Assembly (NCBI GenBank): GCA_032358165.1 | Contig: JAALGY010000021.1 | Coordinates: 1,488,001 to 1,552,000 of the forward strand | Direction of reading: 5' to 3' | From: Diplosphaera chodatii | Taxonomy: Eukaryota > Chlorophyta > Trebouxiophyceae > Prasiolales > Stichococcaceae | DNA: 64,000 nucleotides | Shown: in pieces, positions 41,012 to 52,388 of the stretch | How the letters are laid out: every line of letters starts with the position of its first letter | How positions within the stretch are numbered: the stretch's first letter is position 1 | Notes under the pieces: generated by a model | The model's input: only the letters and a program-made list of their open reading frames with translations | The model's database searches: none | Told to the model about the DNA's origin: nothing | Program-made: the position numbers and the translations under genes

Positions 41012-44000
41012 CTACCGCCAAGGCACCGCCTTCCCCCGCTGCGCCCGCAGCTTGTGCGCAGCTTCTGAGTGGGCTCTGTGCGCGACTGCCAGCTCCTCGC
41101 GCAGTGCAATCAGTACCTGCAAATGCCAGTGAACTTGCAGGATGCCTGGCTTATGTGGTAGCTGGGGCCCGTGGTGATGTGGAGAGTGCATGCGTCGTCT
41201 GTTGTGCAGACCAGTCACACCATCCCACCGTGGTGGACGAAGCAGATGCCGGAGGATACCTGCTCTCGTGCAGCGAGGGCGTGATGCAGTGACTTCGCCT
41301 CCCTGGCCATGGTCTCCAGCTGCAGATCCGGCAAGTACTTGCATAAAGTCTTCAAGCCGACGTCGAGATGCTGATGACGACATTCATACTTGCAAAGCAA
41401 ACGAAAACAGCTGACGACGCGTTTCTCACCTTGGCATTCTTCTGACCAAGCTGCTCCCGAACAAGCGCCAGGTCCTGCAACAGAGGAGATTACTACATGT
41501 AGGATTGCAATGGCATGGGTGTCCCGCGTGCACTGCCACCCGCCTGGAGGGCTCGGGAGTTCCAAAACGGAGGCGTGCAACCCCCCCAGATGTCTCCTTT
41601 GTGAAAGCCTCAGCAATTGCTCGGTTCACCTTGCGGTTCCTGTCGGCCTCCAGCTGCATGACGCAAAGAGTTGACTTAGTGTGGCCCTTGCGACAAACCA
41701 ACAGCAATGCTATGTGCCGGCCACCGCCAGATGGTACAGCACAGCATGGTTCGCAGCATCATCTCCAAGGGTTTGCTCCGGTGCCCACCAGCCGGATGCG
41801 GGCGGAGGCCTTGCTGGGGCTGACGCCCGGAGCGCTGCCGCCCGCACCCAGCTGCTGCTGCAGCTCGCCGCAGCGCGCCTCGGCAGCTGCCAGCTGCTCC
41901 CTCAGCGCTGCGTCAGCACAGCATATCAGCGTGGACACCCACCCAAGGCCTCAACAAGCTTTGCTGCTGACACACGCAATGCGTCCAGAACAGCCTCATG
42001 GGCGAGTGGATGCCAGGGAGGTGGACCTGCGAGGGCGTGGGTGTGCTGCCGCCGGTCCTCCTCGCGTGCATGCTGCACCGTGCGCAGCGCCGCCTGCAGC
42101 CCGACCAGCTGCCTGGCTGCCTCGCTGGGCGGCGGGGGCCCTGCCGCTCCTGGGGTTTCATCGGGCTGCAGGGAAAGACAGCAAGCCGATCGCCATACTC
42201 GACCGTTTGCACTCGTCTGGCCGAAGCCACACACTCACCAAACACCCGACAGTTCTGAGGCACAAGTGTTGCACCCAGCCGGCTGCGGCTGCTCCCAGCT
42301 TTCGCTGCTGCGTCTGGTGCGCCCCGCCTGCCTCAGGATGCTCTGCCAGCACCTCCCAATCCGAACGCGGGACAGCAGCCACGCATCAGACCTGGCCTCC
42401 AGAAGCGGCTTCCAGCTGGCGCTGCAGCGCGGCGACGCGCGCCTCGTGCGCAATGGCCGCCTTCCTGGCCGCCTTGTCGGCAGCCCTGGCATCCGCATGC
42501 GCCTGGGCGATGCTGGCGTCGCGCTCGCGCAGCCTTTCCTCCAGGGCCGCAAACTCCAGCTTCAATGCCGTCACCTGTACACAGCTCTCTCTTTCTCTTG
42601 GAGCTGAGTCAACAGACGATGCGATCACAACTGTATTCGGATACTGATGACCATGTAAGCGGTCTCCGCTTGACCCTAGCTTCCGGGAAAGCAATCCATC
42701 AAGTCTGTGGAGAGTGCAGGGCATGGAAAAGCCACAGCATGATGTTCAAAAGTGCAGCCCAGCGTGTGCCGAGCACTCACCTGCTCCGAGAACTGCTTGC
42801 TGAGGCGCTGCACAGCGCCCATGCGCTCAAGCCCGACCGCCTCAGCGCCCTGCCCCTGCTGCAGAACCCCCATCCGCGAAGCCTGTGATGCTGCCGTGGC
42901 GGCAGCTGCTGTCCCTGCCTCTGCGCCGCCCCTGTCGGCCGCCACTGCATTGCTGTCGCCGCTTGAGGCCTGCTGCTGTGCGGGTTCGGTGCCTGTGCTG
43001 TCCCTTGCCGATGCACTGGAGGCTGCAGACTGTTCCGACACCTCACAGCTGGCCACATCTTCCCCTGCTTGGTGGCGCTCCTGGCAACCAACAACATCAG
43101 ATGTGGTAGACTGATAATGCTGCATGGGGGCAATGTCGGTCTGAAGCTGCCCCAAATGGTGTGCAATCGCGCGAGCATGACTGCACCCAATCCCTCCTGC
43201 CTGCTGCTCCGATGTTGGCCAGCTGCTGTTGATCAAGTTTGCACGGCATCAGCACTGTTGCCGTGTTTGTGACCTCATTGCAGAGTTGTGGCAATACCAG
43301 CAAGTTGCGACTCATCGTGCAGCATGCCAGCTGCATCACTAGAGTAGGGCAGCAGTGTATGTTGCAGACCCCACCTGGAGTGCAGCAGCGAGCATCGTCT
43401 GCTGGCGCAGCTCCCGCAGCGCGCCGGCTGCTGCGCCGCCCAGCACTGCAATACCGCCCAGCAGCTGCGCGCTTGCCGCCGGCACCTGAGCCTGCGGGCC
43501 CTGCTGCGGCATGCTCTGCTGTGATGATGACACCGCGCCCAGCATGCGGCTCAGCTGCTCATCCCTCGCCTGCACAGACGACAGCACTCGTAAGGTAGAC
43601 ATCGAGGGTGACTGCAAAGCTGTGTCTGTAGTGCAGTGCACCGAATGCTTGGCACGGTCACACAGGGATCTGCGGCGCCACGCTTGCACCTTCAGGTCGG
43701 CGGCGAGGGCTAGCAGGCAGGCTGACACGTGCTGGCGCTCGGCACGCTCTGCTGCCAATAAATTCAAAGCCTGCAGAATGACAACATGAAAGGGAGCGGC
43801 TGAGACTTGGACACCTTATGGATATGACCTGTTGAAGTCAGCAGCAGGTCTGACGGGAGTTGCGGGGTTACAGAAGCCTATGCCTCATGCTGATCATAGA
43901 TATGCAGCTTGTCCAAGGGACATGCGTCACCTGCATGCCGTCTTTGCTGGGCGATGCAGGGTATGAAGTGATGCTGCCCACATTGCTGATGTCTGCCAGG

Positions 44001-45330
44001 CTGGCACGGAAGCCCAGCGGCTGCTGCAGGGCATCGACTGGCTGCAGGCCTGCCGCCTGCAGCTGCTGCGCCATCGCTGCCAGCTGGAGCTCTCTGTCGT
44101 CCAAGCGGTTCTGCAGCTCAAGCACCTGCGGACAGCATGGCAGAGATGCTGCAATGTGACAACGACTCACATCTGTTTGCAAGTGGAAGCTGACGGTAGT
44201 AAAACTGGCTGCTGTGACTGACATTGTCTGCTGGTGGTCCACCCGCTGTTGCCCGCTTGCAACCATTCGACAGCATCACCTGGTTCGTGGTGTTGGCCAG
44301 GTGCAGCGCGACATCCGCTGTGGGGAATGGCGATGCTGGCGATGGCGGGACGCCGACTGCACCCTCGCCGTCCTGCTCCATGATGCAGGGCAGCGCCGGC
44401 AGCGCAGACCGGCACCTTTCTTCCTACAAGGTGGCAGTACATAGACGCACCTTGCAGCAGGTGGAGACTCAAAGAGCACCATGGGGTGCGACACCCACTG
44501 AACCTGCTTTGCAAGACCAGCACTTCAGCTTTGATAGGTCTTTGCACCCACCTGCGGCGCATGTGCATCGACCAGTGCGCGCTGCAGCTCGTTGTTGAGC
44601 GCCTGGCTGGCCTCCAGACGCGCCTGCAGCAGCAGTGAATGCATGTCCCTGACAATTCAAACCATTCAAGACACCTCTGGGTCTCAGAGCACTGGATTGC
44701 GTCAGCAGCAGATGCCACTGCGCGGCATGCATGCTGATGTGCATGACATGCAGTTGTCATGTCAGAATGACTGGCCAGCCGTACCTTGAGCTGTCCGCAC
44801 TGCGTGTGCATATGCAGCAACTCTGTCTCGAGCTCCACTGTCTGCTCCTCCAGCGCCGCACGCGACGGCTTGTCGTGGCCTGTTAGGGCCACCTGCATGC
44901 ACTTTGATTCGAGTGTGGGACGGACTGGGTACGCGCTGTGACGGTTGGTTGTGGTTGTGCGGCACTCACACCGATGTCCACAATCCAGGAGTACTGGCAC
45001 AATATTTGGACTGCGGATGCAGAGTGCCAGTTCAGGTACCTGATATAGTGGGTCATCACCGTCCGCATCGCTGCACGGCGCTCCCATCCGATCCAGCTGT
45101 GCCGATCCTGGCGAGTGGAAGGTGTCTGCTGTGCCAGCGGCTTCCAGTTCATACAGGGGGTTTGGCGTCCCGCCATCCTCGACGCGGCGGCGGTGCCGCC
45201 GTCTTGCCGCGGAGTCTGGGGTCGAGGCCAGCATGTGCCCGCTATCGGGTGCTTGTGGCGGTGAGCGAGCCGGCGAACTGGTAACTGATGTTTGTGCGGC
45301 ATCTGGCAGTCCAGCGCCGATCTGCTGCAT
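41012..45330 (-). CDS. Large coiled-coil protein of unknown function
   Basis: The family was not recognised. ATG 45330 gives MQQIGAGLPDAAQTSVTSSP, then a disordered Ser/Pro/Arg region with NPLYELEAAGT and a related DPLYQ motif. Coiled-coil exons follow on the minus strand: PSRAALEEQTVELETELLHM (about 44810-44870), LEASQALNNELQRALVDA (about 44555-44630), VLELQNRLDDRELQLAAMAQ (about 44060-44125), ARDEQLSRMLGAVSSSQQSM (about 43510-43570), and a Gln/Ala/Ser-rich spacer with MGAVQRLSKQFSEQ (about 42780-43110). Then come ALKLEFAALEERLRERDASI plus ADKAARKAAIAHEARVAALQ (about 42410-42570), DAALREQLAAAEARCGELQQ (about 41850-41915), PDLQLETMAREAKSLHHALA (about 41260-41330), and a last exon ALREELAVAHRAHSEAAHKL ending PWR with TAG at 41012. 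No motor or enzyme domain is visible. It may be a scaffold such as a centrosomal, ciliary or Golgi coiled-coil protein. Confidence 0.65.
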
Positions 45331-45905
45331 GCTGTATACTGTGACGACCTCGCTGGTGATTGGCTCAGCGCAGTATCTGTCAAATCTTTGACACCTGGTT
45401 CACCTTGCAAGAGTCCTGCGGAGGAGGCACGGGTTCGGTGCTTTGACCTGCCTCATGCCTGGTGTATCACAACCAGGCAGCAGGTGGCCGTACTGCTGTC
45501 ACCCCGACGGATGATCGGAGCTTGCTATCGTCAATCACGCTTGGTGCTCTGGCAATGATGGTGAGTGCAACCAGAGGTTGGGGTCAGACGCTGTGGGCGA
45601 GGCCCCATCAGACCAATGCAAAGTTCGAGACTGACAGCTGGTGCCAGCCAGTCGTTCCCCATTATGGTAGTCACAGAGCGCATCTGCCCACCCAGGAGCA
45701 AACATGCATGCACTTGGCAAGATGGCAACAGAGCTGCAGTGCCAATGGTGGAGCATGGTGCAGGCTTATATGTATTAGATACAGCATCGCAACAGGCCGT
45801 TTTGTGAGCATAGACAGCCTGTCAGCTGCCTGGCTGCCGCCTACCCTGGTGACTGCTGTGCATTCCTGCCCATCATCATCGGTGACGTAGGGCACCTCGG
45901 TCAAC
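45331..45905. promoter_or_regulatory. Divergent 5' region, 575 bases
   Basis: This region separates the ATGs of the large coiled-coil gene (minus) and the RRM-like gene (plus). No recognisable coding sequence, RNA or core promoter motif was seen. Confidence 0.35.
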
Positions 45906-47743
45906 ATGGCATGGCGTGCGTTGCGCGCAAATGCGGCTGGCTGTTTGAGGCCTTCAGAAGGATGCCTGCAGCGATCAGAGGTTTGCAAGCGCTGCATCAT
46001 GACTAGGCATCAGTGGATGGACTGGGAGATGTTGGCGGCATGCACCCTGCAAACTGCTTGACGACCTGTAACTTTGTAGGGTGGTTTGCATGCAGGCCGC
46101 AGAAACGCTGCACAACTTCACTGCACGCTTGCTGTCCTCAGCGAGCGATGCACAGAGCAGCGGCGAGGCCGGGCTATCCTCCGCAAATGGAGCAGCCGGC
46201 GCGTCGGCATCTTACAGCCGGGACGAACACGCAGCTCCTGCTGCGTTCGGGTCGTTCGCACAGCCAGGCGGTTCCACGGATAGCGATAGGGGCGACAGGC
46301 GACGGAGGCGCTCCAGATTTGGCAGGAGGCAGCAGGTGTGGCAATAGCATTCAGCAGCGTGCACCACGTGGCCAGTTGATCTCCTCACTGTGCAGCAATA
46401 TCGCGTGCAGCATATGCTATTGACTGTCAGAAGCTCAACTGTCCCATCTCAGGACCAAGCACCCCGGGACGGTGCGGACCAGTGGACGAGCCGCTATGGA
46501 AGTCCGATGAGGGAGGAGGACATGCCGCGTGCAAAAATCAGGGTGTGTGACGCTGCGCTGCGTGCGACAGGCTTTTGTGATGCAGCACTGAGTTCTCCAG
46601 CTCAGCAGATAGGCCTGAAGCTGACCATTGTACGCGCCGGCTTGTGCTGTGCAGGTGCACTTCCCTGTCCGGATATCGGGCTTTGGGCGGCTGGCGATGC
46701 GGCGGGACGTGCAGCGTCTTCTTGCAGACTGCGACGTGCAGGCTGAGGACGTCAGGTGCAACCAACCTTCGAAGCTTATGCTGCACAGGCAGAGCCCAGC
46801 AAGATTTGCGAGCTGTGGCATACATGTACTTCACCTGATCTTCAGTAATACATCGCAAGCTGTGAAGAGCACATTCGACTGCTGCAGGCTAGAGTATGAC
46901 TCAGAGACCCTCAACCCCAAGGCCTTCTTCACCGACCTGCCAACCCTGGAGCTGCAGAAGCGGGCGCTCGCATGGAACGGCGCCAACATCGTGAGTCTCT
47001 CATGCAACTGCATGTCATGTCACAGGGAATATGTCAACCCTCACTCTCGTGTGAGCAACCGTGGGTGCATGCATTGCGATGGCATTGTCTCTTGAGTGTG
47101 CAGGCTGGCCGTCCGATCGCAGTGACGCCAGTGGAGGGCCTCCAGATGCAGCGTGCGATCCTCAATCCGCTGAGTATGGGCAGCCGGGGCCGCTATGTGC
47201 TTGTCCTGGGCATTCAGGTGTGGCGGCTGTGCAAACAGATGACATTTGATGCTGCTGAAGTTCAACAGCTAGCAGGATCACAGTCAGTAATCAGGATGTG
47301 ACTCACATCAGCTTGAGTAGTTTAAGCTGCTGACTGCTCCTTCTAATGGACACAGGAGAATGCCAACCTGGAGGATATTGTGCGATTCTTTGATGGGTAC
47401 GGCCTGATGGGCAACCCAGTGACCGTGCTGAAGTCGGTGAGTGGCTGCATGCAGCCACGATAATTGCATGTGAACATCCTCGTCAGGTGGTACCCTCCTC
47501 TGCAAAATGTGACATTCGACAATTGACACATGTCGGCATGTGCTGCTGAGCACTCTCGCCCATGATCTATTGCTGCAGGGTGAGCAGTACAGGCCAAACA
47601 TGCGGAGATCACAACGATCCGTGGCGGGCACGCTGCGGGCGGTCGTACGTTTCACGTGTATGGAGGAGGCCCACCGCGCTATGCGCGAGAAGCAAGGCGG
47701 CTTTGTATTGAATGCGCCGGTGATGCTACGGGTGTTGCAGTGA
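45906..47743 (+). CDS. Tandem RRM-like protein, probably mitochondrial
   Basis: ATG 45906 opens MAWRALRANAAGCLRPSEGC followed by LQRSE, an Arg/Ala-rich presequence lacking acidic residues until its end. A GT donor there joins in phase to the exon AAETLHNFTARLLSSASDAQ (46096). A disordered Ser/Ala/Arg region follows. Two divergent RRM-like folds come next: FPVRISGFGRLAMRRDVQRL with LADCDVQAEDVR (46663-46755), FFTDLPTLELQKRALAWNGA (46927) and RPIAVTPVEGLQ (47110); then GRYVLVLGI (47188), ENANLEDIVRFFDGYGLMGN (47358), RAVVRFTCMEEAHRAMREKQ (47637) and VLNAPVMLRVLQ, ending at TGA 47743. The beta-alpha-beta pattern and terminal EEAHRAM/VMLRVL strand-helix-strand support RRM folds, but aromatic RNP residues are poorly conserved. 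RNA binding is inferred. Confidence 0.65.
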
Positions 47744-48436
47744 CCTATCGTGTGTGTGCCTTAGTGGGCCATCTAAGCGTGTCCTTGGCAGTTTTCTGTT
47801 GGCTGCATGACGGACTGCAGACGTGCCAGTCGATGATGGAGTGGCGATGACATCGCCCGTGGAACACGCTGACCCACACTATCGGATGTGCATATCCCCA
47901 GCGTATCCTCACTAAAGCGTGGCAGAATGTCACCCCGTGCTGCTCATCAGCACCTCTCTTAGCTGCAGGAGGGCTTCTATAAAGTTCCAACGTGTCAATG
48001 CCAAGCAACAGCCAAACAAGTAGCATGTGCTGACTCAACACCAGCACCTGTTGATCTGTGTGGACCTGCGCACCCGATTGTGTATGGACAGTGGTGGTGG
48101 GGTTTCAGGGCAGCAGCAGTACTTTACAGAAGAACTACCAACCTCATGGTTCATGCTCAATAGGCCTGCAACTCCCCAATGCCAATTCATTTTGTGGCAC
48201 CGCTGATCAACTTTGCTTTGCTCCGACACACAGACTGAACATATTACCAGGACACCACACTCACTGAGCAGTCATAGCCCATATGTACGAATCGACCTCA
48301 GCGCTCAGCTGCTAGGCCAGCAGTAGACACAATCGCAAGCAGAAGGCACGGCATGGATGCCAGCATGGAGACCTTGCGTGCAGAGGGACTGACTGCAGCT
48401 CTGCCAGAGTTGGTATCACCCATTGTAAACGTCTCC
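47744..48436. other. Convergent 3' regions, 693 bases
   Basis: This gap lies between the RRM-like gene (plus) and pyruvate kinase (minus). TTACA at 48124-48128 is TGTAA on the minus strand, about 310 bases past the pyruvate kinase stop, and may be its poly(A) signal. Nothing else was recognised. Confidence 0.4.
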
Positions 48437-51400
48437 TCACTTGATGTCCACAATCTGCGTACACCAGCACTGAAGTTGCTGCTTGCTGTCATGTTCTGGC
48501 AGGCAGCACTCTGGCAGGCAGCACTGTAAGAGATGACACACTCAAACAGGCACGTGCTGTTCTGACCTTGATGACAGAGGCGTTGCCAATGCGGTGAAGG
48601 GCCACAATTGAGTCGCCACGTGCACAGAAGCCGCGCTCCTGCACATCATAGCAAATAGGGCATCATGGCATGTGGAGCCAGCACTGAACGGCGACAAAGC
48701 CTGGGGCTTGTGTCAATCCAACGGCATCATGTTGGCGGATGCCTGTGCCCTGCAGACCTGGCCTCACTCTGTCGGTAAACACTTACCTTGCTGTACTCAA
48801 TAGCTGCATGCAGGATCTCGTCGGTGGTGTCGGAGTCGGTGGCACGTGCAGATCCCTCTGCCAGGAGTGGCAGCAGGCCACGGGTTACAAGGCACTGCCG
48901 TGCCGGCGCCTCGCCTGCGCAGCATGCAGCGTGCTGTCGGTGCAGTGCGGCTCACCTACAGGATTCCTCAACGTAGATGATGATAAGACATGAGCTCAGA
49001 CCGAGGAAGCCATGATGTGATTTGCATGCAGCATGGACAAACAGCCGATGCATACCTGAGCATGACCAGGTGAGGCTGTCGGTGGTGAGTACTGGCACGG
49101 CCACGGTCAGCACCGGGATGCTGGGACGATACTTGGCCACCAGCCGTGCTGTGGATCCCCCACGTGTCAGCACCACGATGAGGCTGGCGTGCACCTGCAT
49201 AGTGAAAGTTATGCGCATCAGCATGCACTGAGACATTCGAAGGCTGCATGGCTTCAGTGCATGCAGGCGTGCGGCATCTTGCAGAAACATGGGATGTGCA
49301 CCTTGTGGGCTGTGCGCACTGCTGAGGATGCCAGGGACTCTAGCGGCGTCATTGGCACTGGCGTGCGCTTCATGATCGCCTGCACAAACACAACCATGTG
49401 TCGTGTGTTCTGATCATCCAGTGGACCTGTAAAGCATCCTGCAAGCCGCTGCATCGGACAGCCTGCAGCCAGTTGAGTCCAGCTATGCGCGACTCACCTT
49501 GAAGAGGGCGTAGTAATCGAGCGACGCCTCGGACTCGCGGCAGATCTTGTTCATGACCTGCACCGCCTGGACTGGGAAGCTGCCTGCTGCCGTCTCGCCA
49601 CTGTGCAGATAAGCGATCACGCGTGAGCCACACAGGATCAACAGAGATGCTCCATGTTCTTGCCAAGATGCTGCAGCGGCGCGGTGGACAGAGGGAAGTT
49701 TGCCATGACCAAGCACTGACAGAAGCCTGCTGACGATGTATGGGTTGCTCGGGAGCTATCTCACCTGAGCATGACGCAGTCGGTGCCATCGAGCACTGCG
49801 TTGGCAACGTCAGTCGCCTCTGCCCGCGTTGGCCGTGGGTTCTTCACCATGCTCTCCAGCATCTGCGTGGCTGTGATGACTGGCTTGCCCACCTGCAAGC
49901 GCAACTCACAACCTCAGTTTGGTTCTGCAGCACACCAGCCAGTGAGGTTCGTTCTAGTTGCACCATTCAAGGCACGTTGTTGGCAGGGCTGTGGGCATGT
50001 GTATGGCTGCCGTGCTCCTCTGCTATGGTGCAACCGCTGCTCGTGCCGTGCAATTTGACCGCAGCAGTCTGCGATGAGCATGATGAGTGCACACCTGGTT
50101 GCACTTCTGGATCATCATCTTCTGCGCGAGGAAGATCTTCTCGGTGGGGATCTCCATGCCCAGGTCGCCGCGTGCAACCATGATGCCGTCGCTCTTCTCC
50201 AGGATCTCGTCAAAATTCTGGATGCCCTCCTGGTTCTCCACCTTGGAGATGATGCGGACCTGGCGGCCCTTGGGTCCCAGCACCTGCGCATGGGCTGCAT
50301 ATCCTGAGCAGCAGCGTGGATGGTGCTCAACCCAAAGGATGGGTGGTGTCTGGGAACGTGTGTGGCATGCACAACACATCATGCTCCAGATGTGGACATC
50401 AGATCTGGTTGCCGAGACACATTTCTGAATTCGAGTCAGCTGTCAAGCTAGCCATTGTGTACCTTGCGGATGTAGTCGAGGTCGCTGCCCTTGCGCACAA
50501 ATGACGCCGCGATGAAGTCGATGTCGTTGGGCACGCCCCACTTGACCAGGTCCTCCTCGTCCTTCGCTGTCAGCGTCGGCAGGTCCACCACCACGCCCGG
50601 CAAGTTCACGTTCTTTCGCTCCCTGGTCCATGCAGAGGTTTCCTGGTAATTCCAACTTGTACAGCCGCATGCTGGACCTTGGCTACGCCCAGTGCCATCC
50701 TCCGCTTACTGGAACCAGCAGCGGGGCATATGCGAGGATGCACGGCTGCCAGCGGTTGGTGGCGGGTCAGATACGGGACCCAAGACCTGCTCACCCCAGC
50801 TTGGCGTTGTTCTGACAGCGGCAGGTGACGATGCCCGCGCTGGTGTCCGTCTCCAGCACCTCCAGCACAATGGAGCCGTCCGCACACAGTATCTGCATGC
50901 CTGGCTTCACGTCCTCCGCCAGCTTCTTATAGCTGTGAATGTGAAGGAGACTGCAGGGTTAGGTCTCTGTCGACTTGTTGAGCCCATGTACTTGCACACC
51001 CTTGCTGTGTTTGCATACGCAGCCAGCATGCACCTCATGCTGATCATCTCCGTGTCGCCCTTGTGCTCATAATCGGTGGTAATCTTGATGGTGTTACCAG
51101 CTGTGAATGTGAGCGGCGTGTCCGGGTCCTTGAGAAAGCCTGTCCTGATTTCTGGGCCCTGTTGAAGTGACGGCAACACCGACACGTGTTGCGTAGCGTT
51201 GTGGAGGCACTGAACAGCCTTTGACGACTGGCCTGCAGTTCACTGATGGGGTCCCAATGATGGAGGCCAAATGCTCAACGCAGCTGCACCCGCACCCCAC
51301 CTTTGTGTCGAGCATGACGGCACACATGATGCGGGTGTTGGCTATCGCCTGTCGCAGCGTGTCCAGCGTCTCCTGCAGTGGCAAAGGGCATGTATCGTGA

Positions 51401-52388
51401 GAAAACCTCTGTTTGCAACAAGTGTGCAGACCCGCCGGCACAGGTGTACATGGCAAGAAGCCAGCCCTGTGACGTGCATGTGCACCGCCTGTCCTGTGGT
51501 GCTTCAAGCCAAGTGCAGGCGCCTGTCATGGGCACCTGGTGGTAGTCATGTGAGCCGTGTGAGAAGTTGAAGCGTGCCACGCTCATTCCCGCACGCAGGA
51601 GCTCCTCCAGGATCGGGACGGTCCTGGACTTCGGTCCCAGCGTGCATACTACCTGTGGATGGTAAGCAAATGAGGCTGTCGCAGGTCTGTACTTTACTCG
51701 GCACAAAGGAGTGATCGCTACATTGTGGTGTGTGCGAAGGCAGGTTAGGGTTGCTCAAGCCGTCGGATGACACTTCCTGCTGAGCAGGTGAATCACCTCT
51801 GACAACCCATCATGCACTCACAGACATTCCAACGGCTTAATCAGGAGAGCGACTGCTGTTGAGCGGGCATATTCGCCAGATCGATGCATAGCAAACCTTT
51901 CTCGGGTCGCCCAGATCAGCTCTGCTTACCTTCGTCTTGGTGAGCTCTGCAGGGGTGCTTCCTAGAACGGAGTCCAGGCCCAGCTGGACCATGATGACCG
52001 CGCTCTTCTGACAATCGATGGGCTGTACCACCACTCTATAAGCTGCAGACTGGGCAACGCCCTGGAACACGATCGCTACTTGCCCGCAGTCGATACGAAC
52101 ATGCTCCAGATGCGGCTGTGAATCTAAGAGAAAGCTGCCTTTGTCGCAGCGTCAAAGCAAACGCAGTGTGCCGGCTGCGCCACTTTGCGCGGCCGGAAGC
52201 AGTGTAGCGGCGGAAACGGCGGGCAATCTTGGGGGCACATGGTGCATGTGCAACCTCCGCCATCAAACATTGCTCAGCGTGACATGATACAGTTTGGACA
52301 CTTACCACCACTTGCCTCGCTGCGCATTTCGGGCGTCGGGCTGATGTGACAGCAATCACAAGCACTGCGCCAGCAGTCTGGGGCGCCA
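48437..52388 (-). CDS. Pyruvate kinase
   Basis: This enzyme converts phosphoenolpyruvate and ADP to pyruvate and ATP, the last step of glycolysis. Minus-strand exons cover the whole enzyme. They are [20 protein letters not shown] (about 51940-52005), [20 protein letters not shown] and [12 protein letters not shown] (51540-51655), CAVMLDTK plus [11 protein letters not shown] (51100-51330), [17 protein letters not shown] (B domain, about 50890), [20 protein letters not shown] plus ASFVRK (about 50500-50570) and [20 protein letters not shown] plus [14 protein letters not shown] (about 50140-50255). Then come [20 protein letters not shown] (about 49820-49890), [15 protein letters not shown] (about 49560-49770), [20 protein letters not shown] (about 49110-49185), [14 protein letters not shown], and IVDIK with TGA at 48437. 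Catalytic and metal/K+ residues (SHG, KVE, ARGDLG, TQMLESM) are intact. The N-terminus is unsure. An ATG at 52388 gives a basic leader ([14 protein letters not shown]), but the ATG just before [11 protein letters not shown] at about 52005 is equally possible. Confidence 0.93.
48496..48525. repeat. Tandem 2 x 15-bp repeat
   Basis: Two exact copies of ctggcaggcagcact lie head to tail between the last two coding exons of pyruvate kinase, within the intron. Confidence 0.9.

Noticed and set aside
41505..42647. Plus-strand open frame of 380 codons opposite the large coiled-coil gene
   Set aside because: It is the antisense shadow of GC-biased coding sequence; its product is Cys/Ser/Pro/Arg-rich with no domain, while the minus strand shows coherent coiled coil and splice sites.
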